A stretch of 64,000 bases of DNA, taken from contig CAWETB010000008.1 in NCBI GenBank assembly GCA_963811885.1, positions 1 to 64,000 of the forward strand, given 5' to 3'. Positions 33,466 to 42,422 of this stretch are shown in pieces. The stretch comes from Gaiellasilicea sp963811885 (GTDB lineage: Bacteria; Actinomycetota; Thermoleophilia; Gaiellales; Gaiellaceae). The notes beneath the pieces are model-generated. The model had not been told where the DNA came from, did no database searches, and worked only from the letters and a program-made list of their open reading frames with translations. The translations under genes and the position numbers were made by a program. The first letter of the stretch is position 1; each line of letters opens with the position of its first letter.

Positions 33466-36384
33466 GTGTCGACCCAGCCCACAACCGAACTGCGGCCGAG
33501 CACGGCCTCCCCGACCCTCGAGGTCGTCTGGCAGGACGACGCGACGGCGATCGTCCTCGCGCGCGGCGCGGACGGATCGCTCTCCGCAGGCGACCTGCGC
33601 GCGGGGATGCCGGCGATCGCCGATCTCCCCCTCGCCGGCCGCGGGATCGCGGCGCGCCGTCTCGATCCGGCCCAGCTCGTTGCGCTCGCCGCATCGCCGC
33701 CGGAAGGGCTCGAGCTCGGCGCGAGCGCCCGTGCGATCTTCGCCGTCGTCGAGCTGGCGCGGCGGTCCGTCGCCGAAGGTCTCGTCCATCCCTTCCTCGA
33801 CCACGGTGAGGGCTGGTGGCACGCGTTCTGGGGCGCCACGCTCGACGAGGGCGTCCAGAGCGCGCTGGCCGCGATCGCGGCCGCACTGCCCGCTGTCGGC
33901 GCGGGCGCCTTCGACGGCGACCGCGACGCGACCGTCCACGACCTCTATCCGGTGCTGGTCGACCAGATCGCGCGCGACCGCCTCCGCGCCGACAAGGTGC
34001 GGCTGGCGCCGTCGAAGGCCGGCCGCGCGAACGCCATCGACCACCTGCTCGAGGGCCTGACCGCGCCCGACTCGGCGCTCCCCCGCCACTCGGGCCTCGG
34101 TGCGCTCGAGCGCAGGCTCTCCGAGTGGGTCGACGCGGGGCTCGAGACCAGGACGCGGACCGAGTGGCGGCTCGGCCTCCACCTCGACGAGCGCCCTGCC
34201 GTCGGGCCTGGGGACGAGCCGCGGCTCGTGCTCGAGCTGTGGCTGCAGGCGAGCGACGATCCCACGCTCGGCCTGCCCGCGTCGCTGCTCTGGGACCGCG
34301 ACGACGACGTCTTCGCGTTCCTGCGTGCCGGCGATCCGCGCCGTGACCTGATCCGGCACCTGAGCGAGCTCGAGCCGGTGCTCGCCGACGTCGGGATCGA
34401 GTTCGACGCGGCCGAGCCGTCCGAGGCCGAGCTCGGCGAGGAGCAGGTGCGGCTCTTCCTCCGCGAGGCGATGCCGAGGCTCGAGGAGCGCAACATCCCG
34501 GTGCTGCTGCCCTCATCGTGGCTGCGCTCGCCGACGCGCGTCCGGGTCAACCTGACGGCGACGAGCGCGCCGCGGGTGGCGTCGAGCGGGCTGCTCTCTC
34601 CGAACGAGCTGGCGCGGTTCGACTGGCGCCTCGCGGTCGGCGACACCGAGCTCACGGACGAGGAGCTCGCCGACCTCGCCGCCGCGAAGGAGCCCTTCGT
34701 CCGCATCGGCGACCGCTGGCACGCGGTTCGCCGCTCGGACGTCGAGAAGGCGCTGCGCTTCCTCGAGCGCCGGCGCGCAGGCGTCGGCATCGTCGAGCTC
34801 GTCCGCGCGGTCTCCGGGCTCGAGACCGACGAAGCGGGCGTCGAGCTCGGTGAGGTCTCGCTCGACGAATCGCTCTCGTCCCTGCTCCACGCGGGCGAGC
34901 GGCGCTTCCGCGCACTGCCGACCCCGGCGGCGATGACCCATCCGCTCTTCCCGTTCCAGGAGCGGGGCCACGGCTGGCTGCGCCTGCTCGGCGACCTCGG
35001 TGTCGGCGCGATCCTCGCCGACGACATGGGCCTCGGCAAGACGGTCCAGGCGATCGCGATGCTCGCCTCCGAGCGGGAGGACGCCGGCGACGAGAAGCTG
35101 GGACCGACGCTCGTCGTCTGCCCGATGAGCGTGGTCAAGCAGTGGGGCGCCGAGATCCACCGTTTCGCGCCGTCCCTCCACGTGCACCTCCACCACGGCC
35201 CCACCCGCCTCGCGGCTCCCGAGCTCGCGCTCGCTGCGCGGGGACACGACGTCGTCGTCACGTCCTACGACATCGCGACCCGGGATGCAGATGCGCTCGC
35301 CGCGATCGCCTGGGACCGACTGCTCCTCGACGAGGCGCAGGACGTGAAGAACCCGGCGACGAAGCGCGCGCGTGCCCTCCGCCGGCTGCAGGCGCGCCGC
35401 AAGGTGGCGATGACCGGCACGCCGATCGAGAACCGGCTCAGCGAGCTCTGGGCGATCATGGACATCGTCAACCCGGGCCTGCTCGGCTCACGCGAGGGAT
35501 TCGACCGGGCCTTCGCGCGGCCGATCGAGCAGTTCGGCGACGAGGGGGCGCTGGCGCGGCTGCGCGCGATCGTCGATCCGTTCGTGCTCCGCCGGGCGAA
35601 GGACTCGCCGGAGATCGAGCTCGAGCTGCCGCCGATCACGATCGAGAAGGACTACTGCCGCCTGACGGTGGAGCAGGCGAGCCTCTACCGCGCAACGGTC
35701 GACCGGTGGATGGCCCGCGTCGAGGCGCACGAGGACCGCTTCGGCCGCCGCGGCGCCGTGCTCGCGATGCTCGGCCACCTGAAGCAGGTCTGCAACCACC
35801 CGGAGATGCTGCTGACCACCGGCCGCCCGCTCGACGGCCGCTCCGGCAAGCTCGAGCGTCTCGTGCAGCTGCTCGCCGACGTCCCGCCCGGCGACAAGTC
35901 GCTCGTCTTCACGCAGTACCCCGGCTTCGACCGCCTCGTTACTCACCTCGAGGAACGGCTCGGCCGCAGCGTCGGGTTCTTCCACGGCCGCTTGAACGCG
36001 AAGCAGCGCGACGAGCTGCTGACCGCCTTCGCGCGCGAGGACGGCCCGTCCGTGCTCGTGATCTCGATCCGGGCGGGCGGCCGCGGCCTCAACCTGCCCG
36101 CTGCGAACCACGTCTTCCACTTCGACCGCTGGTGGAACCCGGCGGTCGAGCAGCAGGCGACCGACCGCGCGTACCGGTTCGGCCAGCGCAAGCACGTCTA
36201 CGTCCACAGCCTGATCTGCAGCGGCACGCTCGAGGAGCGGATCGACCTGCTGCTCGACTCGAAGCGGGAGCTGGCCGAGAAGGTGATCGCCGGGCGCTCC
36301 GAGGACTGGCTCGGCGACCTCGACCTCGGCACGATCCGCGCGGCCGTCGAGCTGTCGGCCGACGCGGTCGAGGAGGCCGCGTGA
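33466..36384 (+). CDS. SNF2-family helicase with bacterial SNF2-associated N-terminal domain
   Basis: 972 residues from GTG 33466 (an upstream TTG/ATG-type start at 33439 adds nine). The N-terminal half (to about 480) is the domain found only in bacterial SNF2 proteins (PVLLPSSWLRSPTRVRVNLT, GLLSPNELARFDWRLAVGD). The C-terminal motor has motif I ADDMGLGKTVQAIAML, motif II LLLDEAQDVKNP, motif III MTGTPIENRLSELW, motif V SIRAGGRGLNL and motif VI DRAYRFGQ. It translocates on duplex DNA; the biological job of this subclass is unclear. Followed by a SWIM zinc-finger gene, its usual partner. Confidence 0.9.
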   Translation: MSTQPTTELRPSTASPTLEVVWQDDATAIVLARGADGSLSAGDLRAGMPAIADLPLAGRGIAARRLDPAQLVALAASPPEGLELGASARAIFAVVELARRSVAEGLVHPFLDHGEGWWHAFWGATLDEGVQSALAAIAAALPAVGAGAFDGDRDATVHDLYPVLVDQIARDRLRADKVRLAPSKAGRANAIDHLLEGLTAPDSALPRHSGLGALERRLSEWVDAGLETRTRTEWRLGLHLDERPAVGPGDEPRLVLELWLQASDDPTLGLPASLLWDRDDDVFAFLRAGDPRRDLIRHLSELEPVLADVGIEFDAAEPSEAELGEEQVRLFLREAMPRLEERNIPVLLPSSWLRSPTRVRVNLTATSAPRVASSGLLSPNELARFDWRLAVGDTELTDEELADLAAAKEPFVRIGDRWHAVRRSDVEKALRFLERRRAGVGIVELVRAVSGLETDEAGVELGEVSLDESLSSLLHAGERRFRALPTPAAMTHPLFPFQERGHGWLRLLGDLGVGAILADDMGLGKTVQAIAMLASEREDAGDEKLGPTLVVCPMSVVKQWGAEIHRFAPSLHVHLHHGPTRLAAPELALAARGHDVVVTSYDIATRDADALAAIAWDRLLLDEAQDVKNPATKRARALRRLQARRKVAMTGTPIENRLSELWAIMDIVNPGLLGSREGFDRAFARPIEQFGDEGALARLRAIVDPFVLRRAKDSPEIELELPPITIEKDYCRLTVEQASLYRATVDRWMARVEAHEDRFGRRGAVLAMLGHLKQVCNHPEMLLTTGRPLDGRSGKLERLVQLLADVPPGDKSLVFTQYPGFDRLVTHLEERLGRSVGFFHGRLNAKQRDELLTAFAREDGPSVLVISIRAGGRGLNLPAANHVFHFDRWWNPAVEQQATDRAYRFGQRKHVYVHSLICSGTLEERIDLLLDSKRELAEKVIAGRSEDWLGDLDLGTIRAAVELSADAVEEAA

Positions 36385-36402
36385 CGAAGTCACGCGGCCA
36401 GG

Positions 36403-36506
36403 AGGGGGTCCGGGGGAACCGACGGGTTCCCCCGAGAGAGCGCGCCGATGCGCAGCGTCGGCGACAGCGCGCAGGGGGTTCGTGGGGGAAACCGGGTTCC
36501 CCCACG
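36403..36506 (+). repeat. Tandem pair of GGGGGAA-TTCCCCC hairpin elements
   Basis: Two related copies about 70 bp apart in the SNF2-SWIM gap. Copy 1 has arms CGGGGGAACC / GGTTCCCCCG (36411-36434, loop GACG). Copy 2 has arms CGTGGGGGAA / TTCCCCCACG (36481-36506). Both are preceded by AGGGGGT and followed by a GCG-rich stretch. They look like a dispersed palindromic repeat of the REP/BIME type that might end or pause transcription between the two genes. Confidence 0.6.
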
Positions 36507-36534
36507 CGACCGAGCCGAAGGCGAGGGAGGCTGC

Positions 36535-37279
36535 ATGAGCGTGCTCGACGACGGCCGCCCGCTCGCGGTCACGACGGAGCGGGAGCGGATCGGCCAGGGG
36601 CCATGGTCACGCCTGTTCGCGACGGCTGCAGTCGGCGACGAGGGCTCGTCGAGCGCGGAGGCCGGGCGCGCCCTCGCGCGCGGCGGCAGCGTGCACACGG
36701 TCGCCGTGGCCGAGGGCGTCATCAGCGGCCGGATCGAGGACGACGGCGAGGAGCACGCCGCGGAGATCGCGGCCGACCCCGTCCCGCCGCGGATCTGGGC
36801 CGCCGCGATCCGCTCGGCTCGCGGCAACCCGCAGGTCGAGGCGGCCGTCGCAGGCCGCTCGCAGTCCGTCCAGCTCGAGCATGTGATGGCGGTCGACTGG
36901 GAAGAGCCGCTCGTCCCGCCGACACGATCTCTCCATCGCAGCTGCAGCTGCGGCCGGCCGGGCATCTGTGCGCACCTCGCAGCCCTCGCCTACGTGCTCG
37001 CCGACAGGTTCGACCGCGAGCCGTCGCTGCTGCTGCAAATGGCGTGGCTGCACCGACCCCGCCGAGCGAGTCGAGCCGCCGGCCGAGCCGGAGCCGATCG
37101 TCGCCAGCGACGACATCTGGGAGGCCGGGCCGCCGCCCGAGCTAGGCCCGCCGCGGCCGCTCCCGACCGCTGCCGTGCTGAAGCGGCTCGGCAAGAGCGG
37201 GATCCAGGTCGGCGGGCAAGACCTGGCCGAGGTGCTCGAGCGCGCCTACGCCTCGTTCGCCGCCTCCGGCCGCCGCTAG
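36535..37279 (+). CDS. SWIM zinc-finger protein, partner of the SNF2 helicase, one frame break
   Basis: ATG 36535 (MSVLDDGRPLAVTTERERIG). The SWIM finger (C-x-C ... C-x-H) is SCSCGRPGICAHLAALAYVL near residue 140. The frame breaks near 37050, after which TDPAERVEPPAEPEPIVASD continues to AYASFAASGRR. Joined length about 248 residues. SWIM proteins coded next to SNF2 helicases are thought to guide or load the motor on DNA. Convergent 4-bp overlap with the DUF2237 gene. Confidence 0.8.
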
Positions 37280-37671
37280 GCGATCGCGTCGGGCGCGGCG
37301 GCCTTCGCCGTCAGCGCTTCGATCGGCACGACCTCGAGCGCGCGGGCGTGCGTGGCGCCGAGCACGACGGGCGGTGCGACCCCGGCCTCCTCCGCCTCGA
37401 GCCAGCGGGAGGCGCAGACGCACCAGCGGTCGCCGGGCTGCAGCCCCTCGAAGCCCCACTCCGGCCGCGGCGTCGAGAGGTCGTTGCCGGCGGCACGGCT
37501 GAAGCTGAGGAACTCCTCGGTCATCACGGCGCAGACCGTGTGGCTGCCGAGATCCTCGGGACCGGTCGAGCAGCAGCCGTCGCGGAAGAAGCCCGTCAGC
37601 GGCGCGGTCGAGCAGGCGAGCAGCTCGCCGCCGACGACGTTGACATCCGGGTCGCGGCCGGGAGTGCTCAC
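37276..37671 (-). CDS. DUF2237 family protein
   Basis: 131 residues from GTG 37671, which overlaps the SDR stop as GTGA. PDVNVVGGELLACSTAPLTG, FFRDGCCSTGPEDLGSHTVC, MTEEFLSFSRAAGNDLSTPR and the closing GDRWCVCASRWLEAEEAGVA are the conserved blocks of DUF2237, a short Cys-rich family of unknown role (possible metal or nucleotide binding). Co-transcribed with the SDR gene. Confidence 0.8.
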   Translation of the reverse strand: MSTPGRDPDVNVVGGELLACSTAPLTGFFRDGCCSTGPEDLGSHTVCAVMTEEFLSFSRAAGNDLSTPRPEWGFEGLQPGDRWCVCASRWLEAEEAGVAPPVVLGATHARALEVVPIEALTAKAAAPDAIA

Positions 37672-39191
37672 CAGTCGGTCGGCTTGTAGTCCTTCAGGAA
37701 CTGGCCCCAGACGTGCTCGCCGGTGTTGAAGCCGTCGATGATCGGATCGACGATCCGCGCCGCCCCGTCGACGATGTCGAGCGGCGGCCGGAAGCCGTGC
37801 TCGGCCGTCTTCCGATCGGCGACGTGGAGCGGATCCTCGTCGGTGACCCAGCCGGTGTCGACGGCGTTCATGTGGATCCCGTCGGCGTGGTAGTCGGCCG
37901 CGGACGTCCGCGTCATCATGTTCAGCGCCGCCTTCGCCATGTTCGTGTGCGGGTGCCGCGTCGTCTTGAAGCGGCGGTAGAACTGCCCCTCGACCGCCGA
38001 GACGTTGACGACGTGCTTGTCCCGCTCCGGCGTCCGCAGCATCAGCGGCTTCAGGCGCGCGTTGAGGACGAACGGCGCCACGGCGTTGACGAGCTGCGTC
38101 TCGAGCAGCTCGACCGTCGGCACCTCGTCGAGCAGGAGCCGCCACGAGTTGCGCTCGCGCAGGTCGACCTGCTGCAGGTCGGCGTCGAGCCGGCCCTCCG
38201 GGAAGAGGTCGCCTTGCGGCTCCAGATCCTCCGGCAGCAGCGGCACCTGCGAGAGCTCGGCCGAGCGCGTGACCCCGACGAGCGCCGGCGGCGTGCCGTT
38301 TGGAGCCGCCGGCAGCATGTCGGTGCGGCGCAGCCCCTCGTAGGCGCCGAGCAGGCCGCGGACGTGGGCCGGCATCGACTCCTCCGAGGCCGTTTCCGCC
38401 TCGAGCATGTGGCGGTAGAACTCGGACGGCCGCCGGACGGTCTGGCAGGCGTTGTTGACGATGAAGTCGAGCCGCTCACGCGTCGAGCTCAGGTGAGAGC
38501 AGAACGCCTCGACGCTCGGCGTGTGCCGGAGATCGAGCCCGAAGACCTCGAGCCGGTCGCCCCACTCCTCGAAGTCGGGCTCGGCCGCGTAGCGCGCCGC
38601 CGCATCGCGCGGGAAGCGCGTCGTCACGATCAGCTGCGCGCCCGCGCGGAGGAGCTTGATCCCGGCCTGGTAGCCGATCTTCACCCGGCCGCCGGTCAGC
38701 AGCGCCACCCGGCCGCTCAGGTCGGCGGTCTCCGAGCGCTTGCGGAAGTTGAAGGCCGCGCACGCCGGACAGAGCTGGTCGTAGAAGGGGTGGATGTCCT
38801 GGTAGCGCTCCTTGCAGACGTAGCAGTGCTGCGGCTCGACGACCTCACGGAACTCCGCCTCGTCGACGTCGAGCTGCTCGAATTCCTTCGGGACGTAGAC
38901 GTTCGGCGTCGTGAACACCGGCTTGGCGCGGTGGATGCGGATGCCCGTCTCGGCGAGCACGCTCTCGTCGCGGCCGACCCTCGCCGCCTTCTTCTCGCGG
39001 CGCACGACCTTGTTGAAGCGGCGCCGCTGGACGACGTCGGGGTTGTGGACGTCCCCGGCGAGCGCGAGCAGCCGCGTGCGCTCCTCCAGCGACAGCTCCT
39101 TCAGCAGGCTGCGGTCGGCGACGATCTCCTCGAGCGCATCGGCGACCGCCTTCAGGCGCTCGGCGACGCCGTTCTCCTCATCCGCGGCCAT
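37668..39191 (-). CDS. SDR oxidoreductase with N-terminal zinc-ribbon-like module
   Basis: 507 residues from ATG 39191. The N-terminal 120 residues are charged helices (ADALEEIVADRSLLKELSLE); then comes CYVCKERYQDIHPFYDQLCPAC (two CxxC pairs, positions about 122-143) and an SDR domain with VALLTGGRVKIGYQAGIKLL as nucleotide motif, DFIVNNACQT, VVNVSAVEGQF and KTTRHPHTNMAKAALNMM (Y-x3-K replaced by H-x-N-x-x-K). The family also occurs in plants and fungi without a known substrate. It is 1.5 times longer than a classical SDR. Confidence 0.8.
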   Translation of the reverse strand: MAADEENGVAERLKAVADALEEIVADRSLLKELSLEERTRLLALAGDVHNPDVVQRRRFNKVVRREKKAARVGRDESVLAETGIRIHRAKPVFTTPNVYVPKEFEQLDVDEAEFREVVEPQHCYVCKERYQDIHPFYDQLCPACAAFNFRKRSETADLSGRVALLTGGRVKIGYQAGIKLLRAGAQLIVTTRFPRDAAARYAAEPDFEEWGDRLEVFGLDLRHTPSVEAFCSHLSSTRERLDFIVNNACQTVRRPSEFYRHMLEAETASEESMPAHVRGLLGAYEGLRRTDMLPAAPNGTPPALVGVTRSAELSQVPLLPEDLEPQGDLFPEGRLDADLQQVDLRERNSWRLLLDEVPTVELLETQLVNAVAPFVLNARLKPLMLRTPERDKHVVNVSAVEGQFYRRFKTTRHPHTNMAKAALNMMTRTSAADYHADGIHMNAVDTGWVTDEDPLHVADRKTAEHGFRPPLDIVDGAARIVDPIIDGFNTGEHVWGQFLKDYKPTDW

Positions 39192-39274
39192 GCGAGGAGG
39201 GTAGCGCCGCAGGGGTTTGCAACCACGCGCCATCCGGAAGGCTCTTCCACGAACCCGAGGAAGGGAGTCACCGA

Positions 39275-39595
39275 ATGAGCACCACCGCGATCGTCGTGAT
39301 CGTCATCGCCGTCATCGTCGTCCTCGCCATCGGCTGGTACATCCTCAAGCAGCGCGGGGAGCGGCAGCTCGAGGAGCGGCGGCTCGAAGCGGACGAGCAG
39401 CGCAGCCTGGCCGACACCAAGGCCCGGGAGGCAGAGCAGGCCCGCCTCGCCGCCGAGGAGCAGGCCGAGCGCGCCCGCGCGCGGCAGGCGGAGGCCGAGG
39501 ATCATCGGCGCCAGGCCGACGAAGTCGACCCGGACGTCGACGTGGACGCCGAAGCCGACGCCGATACGACCACCGAGGAGAAGGAGAAGGTCTAG
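39275..39595 (+). CDS. Membrane-anchored coiled-coil protein
   Basis: 106 residues. One N-terminal membrane helix (AIVVIVIAVIVVLAIGWYIL) is followed by about 55 residues of highly charged heptad-type helix (RQLEERRLEADEQRSLADTK) and an acidic tail with alternating Asp (DPDVDVDAEADADT). No catalytic motif. Such proteins often act as scaffolds under the membrane. The start has GGAAGGGAG upstream. Only 10 bp before the tag gene, so likely co-transcribed. Confidence 0.6.
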   Translation: MSTTAIVVIVIAVIVVLAIGWYILKQRGERQLEERRLEADEQRSLADTKAREAEQARLAAEEQAERARARQAEAEDHRRQADEVDPDVDVDAEADADTTTEEKEKV

Positions 39596-39605
39596 CCTCA
39601 TCCGG

Positions 39606-40157
39606 GTGATCCGCTGCGGCTGGGTGCCCGTCGACGATCCGCTCTACGTCGCCTACCACGACGAGGAGTGGGGCATCCCCGTGCGCGACGAGCGGGCGCT
39701 CTTCGAGCTGCTGAACCTCGAGGGCGCCCAGGCGGGCCTCTCGTGGTCGACGATCCTGCGCAAGCGCGAGGGGTACCGGCATGCGTTCGCCGGCTGGGAC
39801 ATCGAGGCGATCGCGGGCTTCGGCGAGAGCGACGTCGAGCGCCTGCTCGGGGACGCGGGGATCGTCCGGCACCGCGGCAAGATCGAGTCGGTGATCGACA
39901 ACGCGCGGACGACGCTCGCACTGGACGTGCCGCTGACGGAGCTGCTCTGGTCGTTCGTCGGCGGCGAGCCGAAGGTGAACGCCTGGCGCACCGTCGGCGA
40001 GATTCCGGCTCAGACCGCGGAGTCGCAGGCGATGAGCAAGGAGCTGAAGCGGCGAGGCTTCCGCTTCACGGGCCCGACGACCTGCTACGCGTTCATGCAG
40101 TCGGCCGGCCTCGTGGACGACCACACCCTCGACTGCTTCAGGCGAGCGCCGACCTGA
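39606..40157 (+). CDS. tag: DNA-3-methyladenine glycosylase I
   Basis: 183 residues from GTG 39606. Removes 3-methyladenine from alkylated DNA. The start IRCGWVPVDDPLYVAYHDEE (Zn ligands C4 and H18), LFELLNLEGAQAGLSWSTIL (catalytic and base-pocket region) and the end DDHTLDCFR (remaining His and Cys zinc ligands) are complete, and the length is normal. Its 3' end overlaps the convergent unknown gene by 20 bp. Confidence 0.93.
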   Translation: MIRCGWVPVDDPLYVAYHDEEWGIPVRDERALFELLNLEGAQAGLSWSTILRKREGYRHAFAGWDIEAIAGFGESDVERLLGDAGIVRHRGKIESVIDNARTTLALDVPLTELLWSFVGGEPKVNAWRTVGEIPAQTAESQAMSKELKRRGFRFTGPTTCYAFMQSAGLVDDHTLDCFRRAPT

Positions 40158-40554
40158 TCTTCTCGACCGCGGCCGCTTCGGCCTCGTCGCCGCCGCCGGC
40201 AGCCTTGCCGACCGCCTCGGCCACCTCGAGCACGAACGACTTGTACGCCTCGACCTCGTCCGGCGCCTTCGCCTCGAGCGTCGACACGGCCGACCGGAGC
40301 GCCTCGAGCGTCCCGGTCTCGATCTCCGCAGTCGAGCTCGTCACGCCGAAGCCCATGCCGCGCTCGCCCGCGAGCTCTCGGATCAGCTCGCTCGAGCCCG
40401 AGCGTCCGCCGGCGAGGTGCTTGGCGAGCGAACCGGCCTCCTTGAAGCTGTCGAAGAAGCTGCGGTCGCTGGCCGAGACGAGCAAGCCCGCCCCCGTCGC
40501 GCCCTTGCGCAGCTGATCCCACTCCTGCTCGGTGAAGTCGGACTTCGTTGCCAT
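40138..40554 (-). CDS. Conserved protein of unknown function, helical
   Basis: 138 residues from ATG 40554 (MATKSDFTEQEWDQLRKGAT). All-helical, with SDRSFFDSFKEAGSLAKHLA, ELAGERGMGFGVTSSTAEIE and a C-terminal AAGGGDEAEAAAVEKIRSAL. It resembles short actinobacterial proteins starting FTEQEW..L..GP..AG, which lack a known role. Convergent with tag. Confidence 0.6.
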   Translation of the reverse strand: MATKSDFTEQEWDQLRKGATGAGLLVSASDRSFFDSFKEAGSLAKHLAGGRSGSSELIRELAGERGMGFGVTSSTAEIETGTLEALRSAVSTLEAKAPDEVEAYKSFVLEVAEAVGKAAGGGDEAEAAAVEKIRSALA

Positions 40555-40611
40555 CAGGACCCCCCTTGGTCGAGGCGACGGATGTCGCCGGGCCATTCTT
40601 CCAGCCCGCTC

Positions 40612-42348
40612 CTAGTTGAACGTCCGGGGCGGTGAACGGGAAGCAGGTCGTCGAGCGTCAGCGGCGCGGGCGTTGGCAAGCGGTCGTCGAGGCAGACCGC
40701 CTCGGCGAGCGCGCGCTCCTCCGCCTTCGCCAGCCAGTTCTCGTAGGCGGCGACCCGGGCGAAGCGGTTCAGCGACGATTCGATCGCGGCCCGCGCCTCG
40801 ACGAGCGGGATCGTGCCGAGGAAGACCGTGTCGCCGAGCGGCGTGACGAGCAGCTGCCCCTGAGGCGTCCGGACGCGGCCCTTGGCCGAGAGGCCGAAGA
40901 TGCGCGCCGGCGCGAAGGTCTCGACGGCGATCCCGCGCGTCTTGCCGCCGAGCCAGGTGACGGGACGCGCCGTCTCGACGAGCCGCGCCCGGAGATCCGC
41001 GTACGTTCCGTGGAAGTCGGCGATCTCCGCGCCGGTCGACCGCCGGGAGTAGAACCGAGCCCGAACGCCGTCGCGCCGGAGCTCGTCCAGCAGCAGCCCG
41101 CGTGCCGCGACCCGCGTCAGCTGGATCCGCTTCAGTGCGGCGAGGTACGCGGCGGTGCTGCCGCGGAAGTGATCGTCCACGAACGCGAGCTCCGCCATGA
41201 GCACCGCGTGCGCGTCGACCTCGACCTCCTGCTGGAGCACGAGCCGCTCGAGCACGACGCTTGCCGCGATGTCGCGATCGCCGATCGCGCGTGCGAGCGG
41301 GTCGACTGCGCTCGTCCGGATCTCCCCCGCCGGGAGGGCGCAGATCACGCCTGCGCGCAGCTGCTCGAGCTGGCCGACCGTCAAGCGAGGCGTCCAGCGC
41401 CGGCCCGGCGGCTCCCGGCCCGCTGCACAGGTTCTGGTCGCGCACCCAGAGGTAGACGCACACGGCCTCGCCCTTGTCCTGGTCGATCCCGGCTGCACTG
41501 AAGGTCGCCCAGCCCCAGGACCAGATCGAGTGCGTCCGGAGCTCCTTCGTCACGCGTCTCGCCGCGAGCGCCTGCAGCTTCACGATCTCGAGCCACTTCG
41601 CCCGCGGCTGCAGCCCCTCGCGTCCCCCCGTGCCCGGCGCGGACTGGAACTGGAGCTCGAGCGCGACCCTGCTCGGCGCGATCCCGATGTCCGTGAACTT
41701 GCGCACGAGCGCGCGCATGCCGCTGCGCATCGTCCGGCTCGCCCGGATCGGCCCGAGCGCGTGCAGCTGCGGCACGTTCGGCGAGGTGAAGAAGACCTGC
41801 CGGATCAGCAGCGCCGACGCGGCCAGGTCGCGCCACCACTGCGCCGCATCGCCGCCCGTGTAGGGCGGGTTCGCGATCGTCACGGCGGGAAACGCCCCAC
41901 GCTCCTTCAGCCGCCGGACGAGCGCGAGCGTGTTCGCGCGGTACTGGGCGGTCGTCGTCGTCCACGGGGTCGGCGTCTGGGCGCCGAAGAGCTCGTTCAG
42001 GGCGATCCACGGCGTCTGGCAGCCCGTCACCGAGACGGCGAAGTCGTAGAGCCGGTCGGCGCGCTCCTGGATCAGCGCCGGATCGGCCGGCACCGTCGGC
42101 GTCCCGACGCGGTTGTTGAAGTTGAGGTCGAAGAAGACCGTCGCGGCTCCGTTCTTGCGCGCCTCCGCCGGCTTGACGGTGCCGGACGTGAACGCGAGCG
42201 TCAGCCCGGGCTTCTGCGGCAGCGGCGCGTCGTGGCCGGCGAAGTCGACCCAGAGCGGATTTGCGTCCGGAATCCCGCACTCGCGGGCGAATGCACTGCC
42301 GGGAGCGATCAGGGCCAGAGCGACGGCGATCAGAACGGCGCGGCGCAC
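40612..42348 (-). CDS. Large secreted protein of unknown function, frame breaks
   Basis: ATG 42348 opens with a signal peptide (RRAVLIAVALALIAPGSAFA). The middle has LWVDFAGHDAPLPQKPGLTL, FNNRVGTPTVPADPALIQER and WWRDLAASALLIRQVFFTSP, and ends IWSWGWATFSAAGIDQDKGE. The frame breaks near 41400; the next part (RLTVGQLEQLRAGVICALPA ... RFYSRRSTGAEIADFHGTYA) ends near a second break at about 40640 before the TAG at 40612. Joined length about 578 residues. The first half could be a TIM-barrel-like enzyme, but no catalytic pair stands out. Confidence 0.6.
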   Translation of the reverse strand: MRRAVLIAVALALIAPGSAFARECGIPDANPLWVDFAGHDAPLPQKPGLTLAFTSGTVKPAEARKNGAATVFFDLNFNNRVGTPTVPADPALIQERADRLYDFAVSVTGCQTPWIALNELFGAQTPTPWTTTTAQYRANTLALVRRLKERGAFPAVTIANPPYTGGDAAQWWRDLAASALLIRQVFFTSPNVPQLHALGPIRASRTMRSGMRALVRKFTDIGIAPSRVALELQFQSAPGTGGREGLQPRAKWLEIVKLQALAARRVTKELRTHSIWSWGWATFSAAGIDQDKGEAVCVYLWVRDQNLCSGPGAAGPALDASLDGRPARAAARRRDLRPPGGGDPDERSRPARTRDRRSRHRGKRRARAARAPAGGRGRRARGAHGGARVRGRSLPRQHRRVPRRTEADPADAGRGTRAAAGRAPARRRSGSVLLPAVDRRGDRRLPRNVRGSPGAARRDGASRHLARRQDARDRRRDLRAGAHLRPLGQGPRPDASGAAARHAARRHGLPRHDPARRGAGRDRIVAEPLRPGRRLRELAGEGGGARARRGGLPRRPLANARAADARRPASRSPPRTFN

Positions 42349-42422
42349 GCTCTAGTTGTAGCGGCGACGGCGGCGGATCGCGGCGAGGCTTCAAGCTCGG
42401 CTGTAGCGGACACAACGATCGG

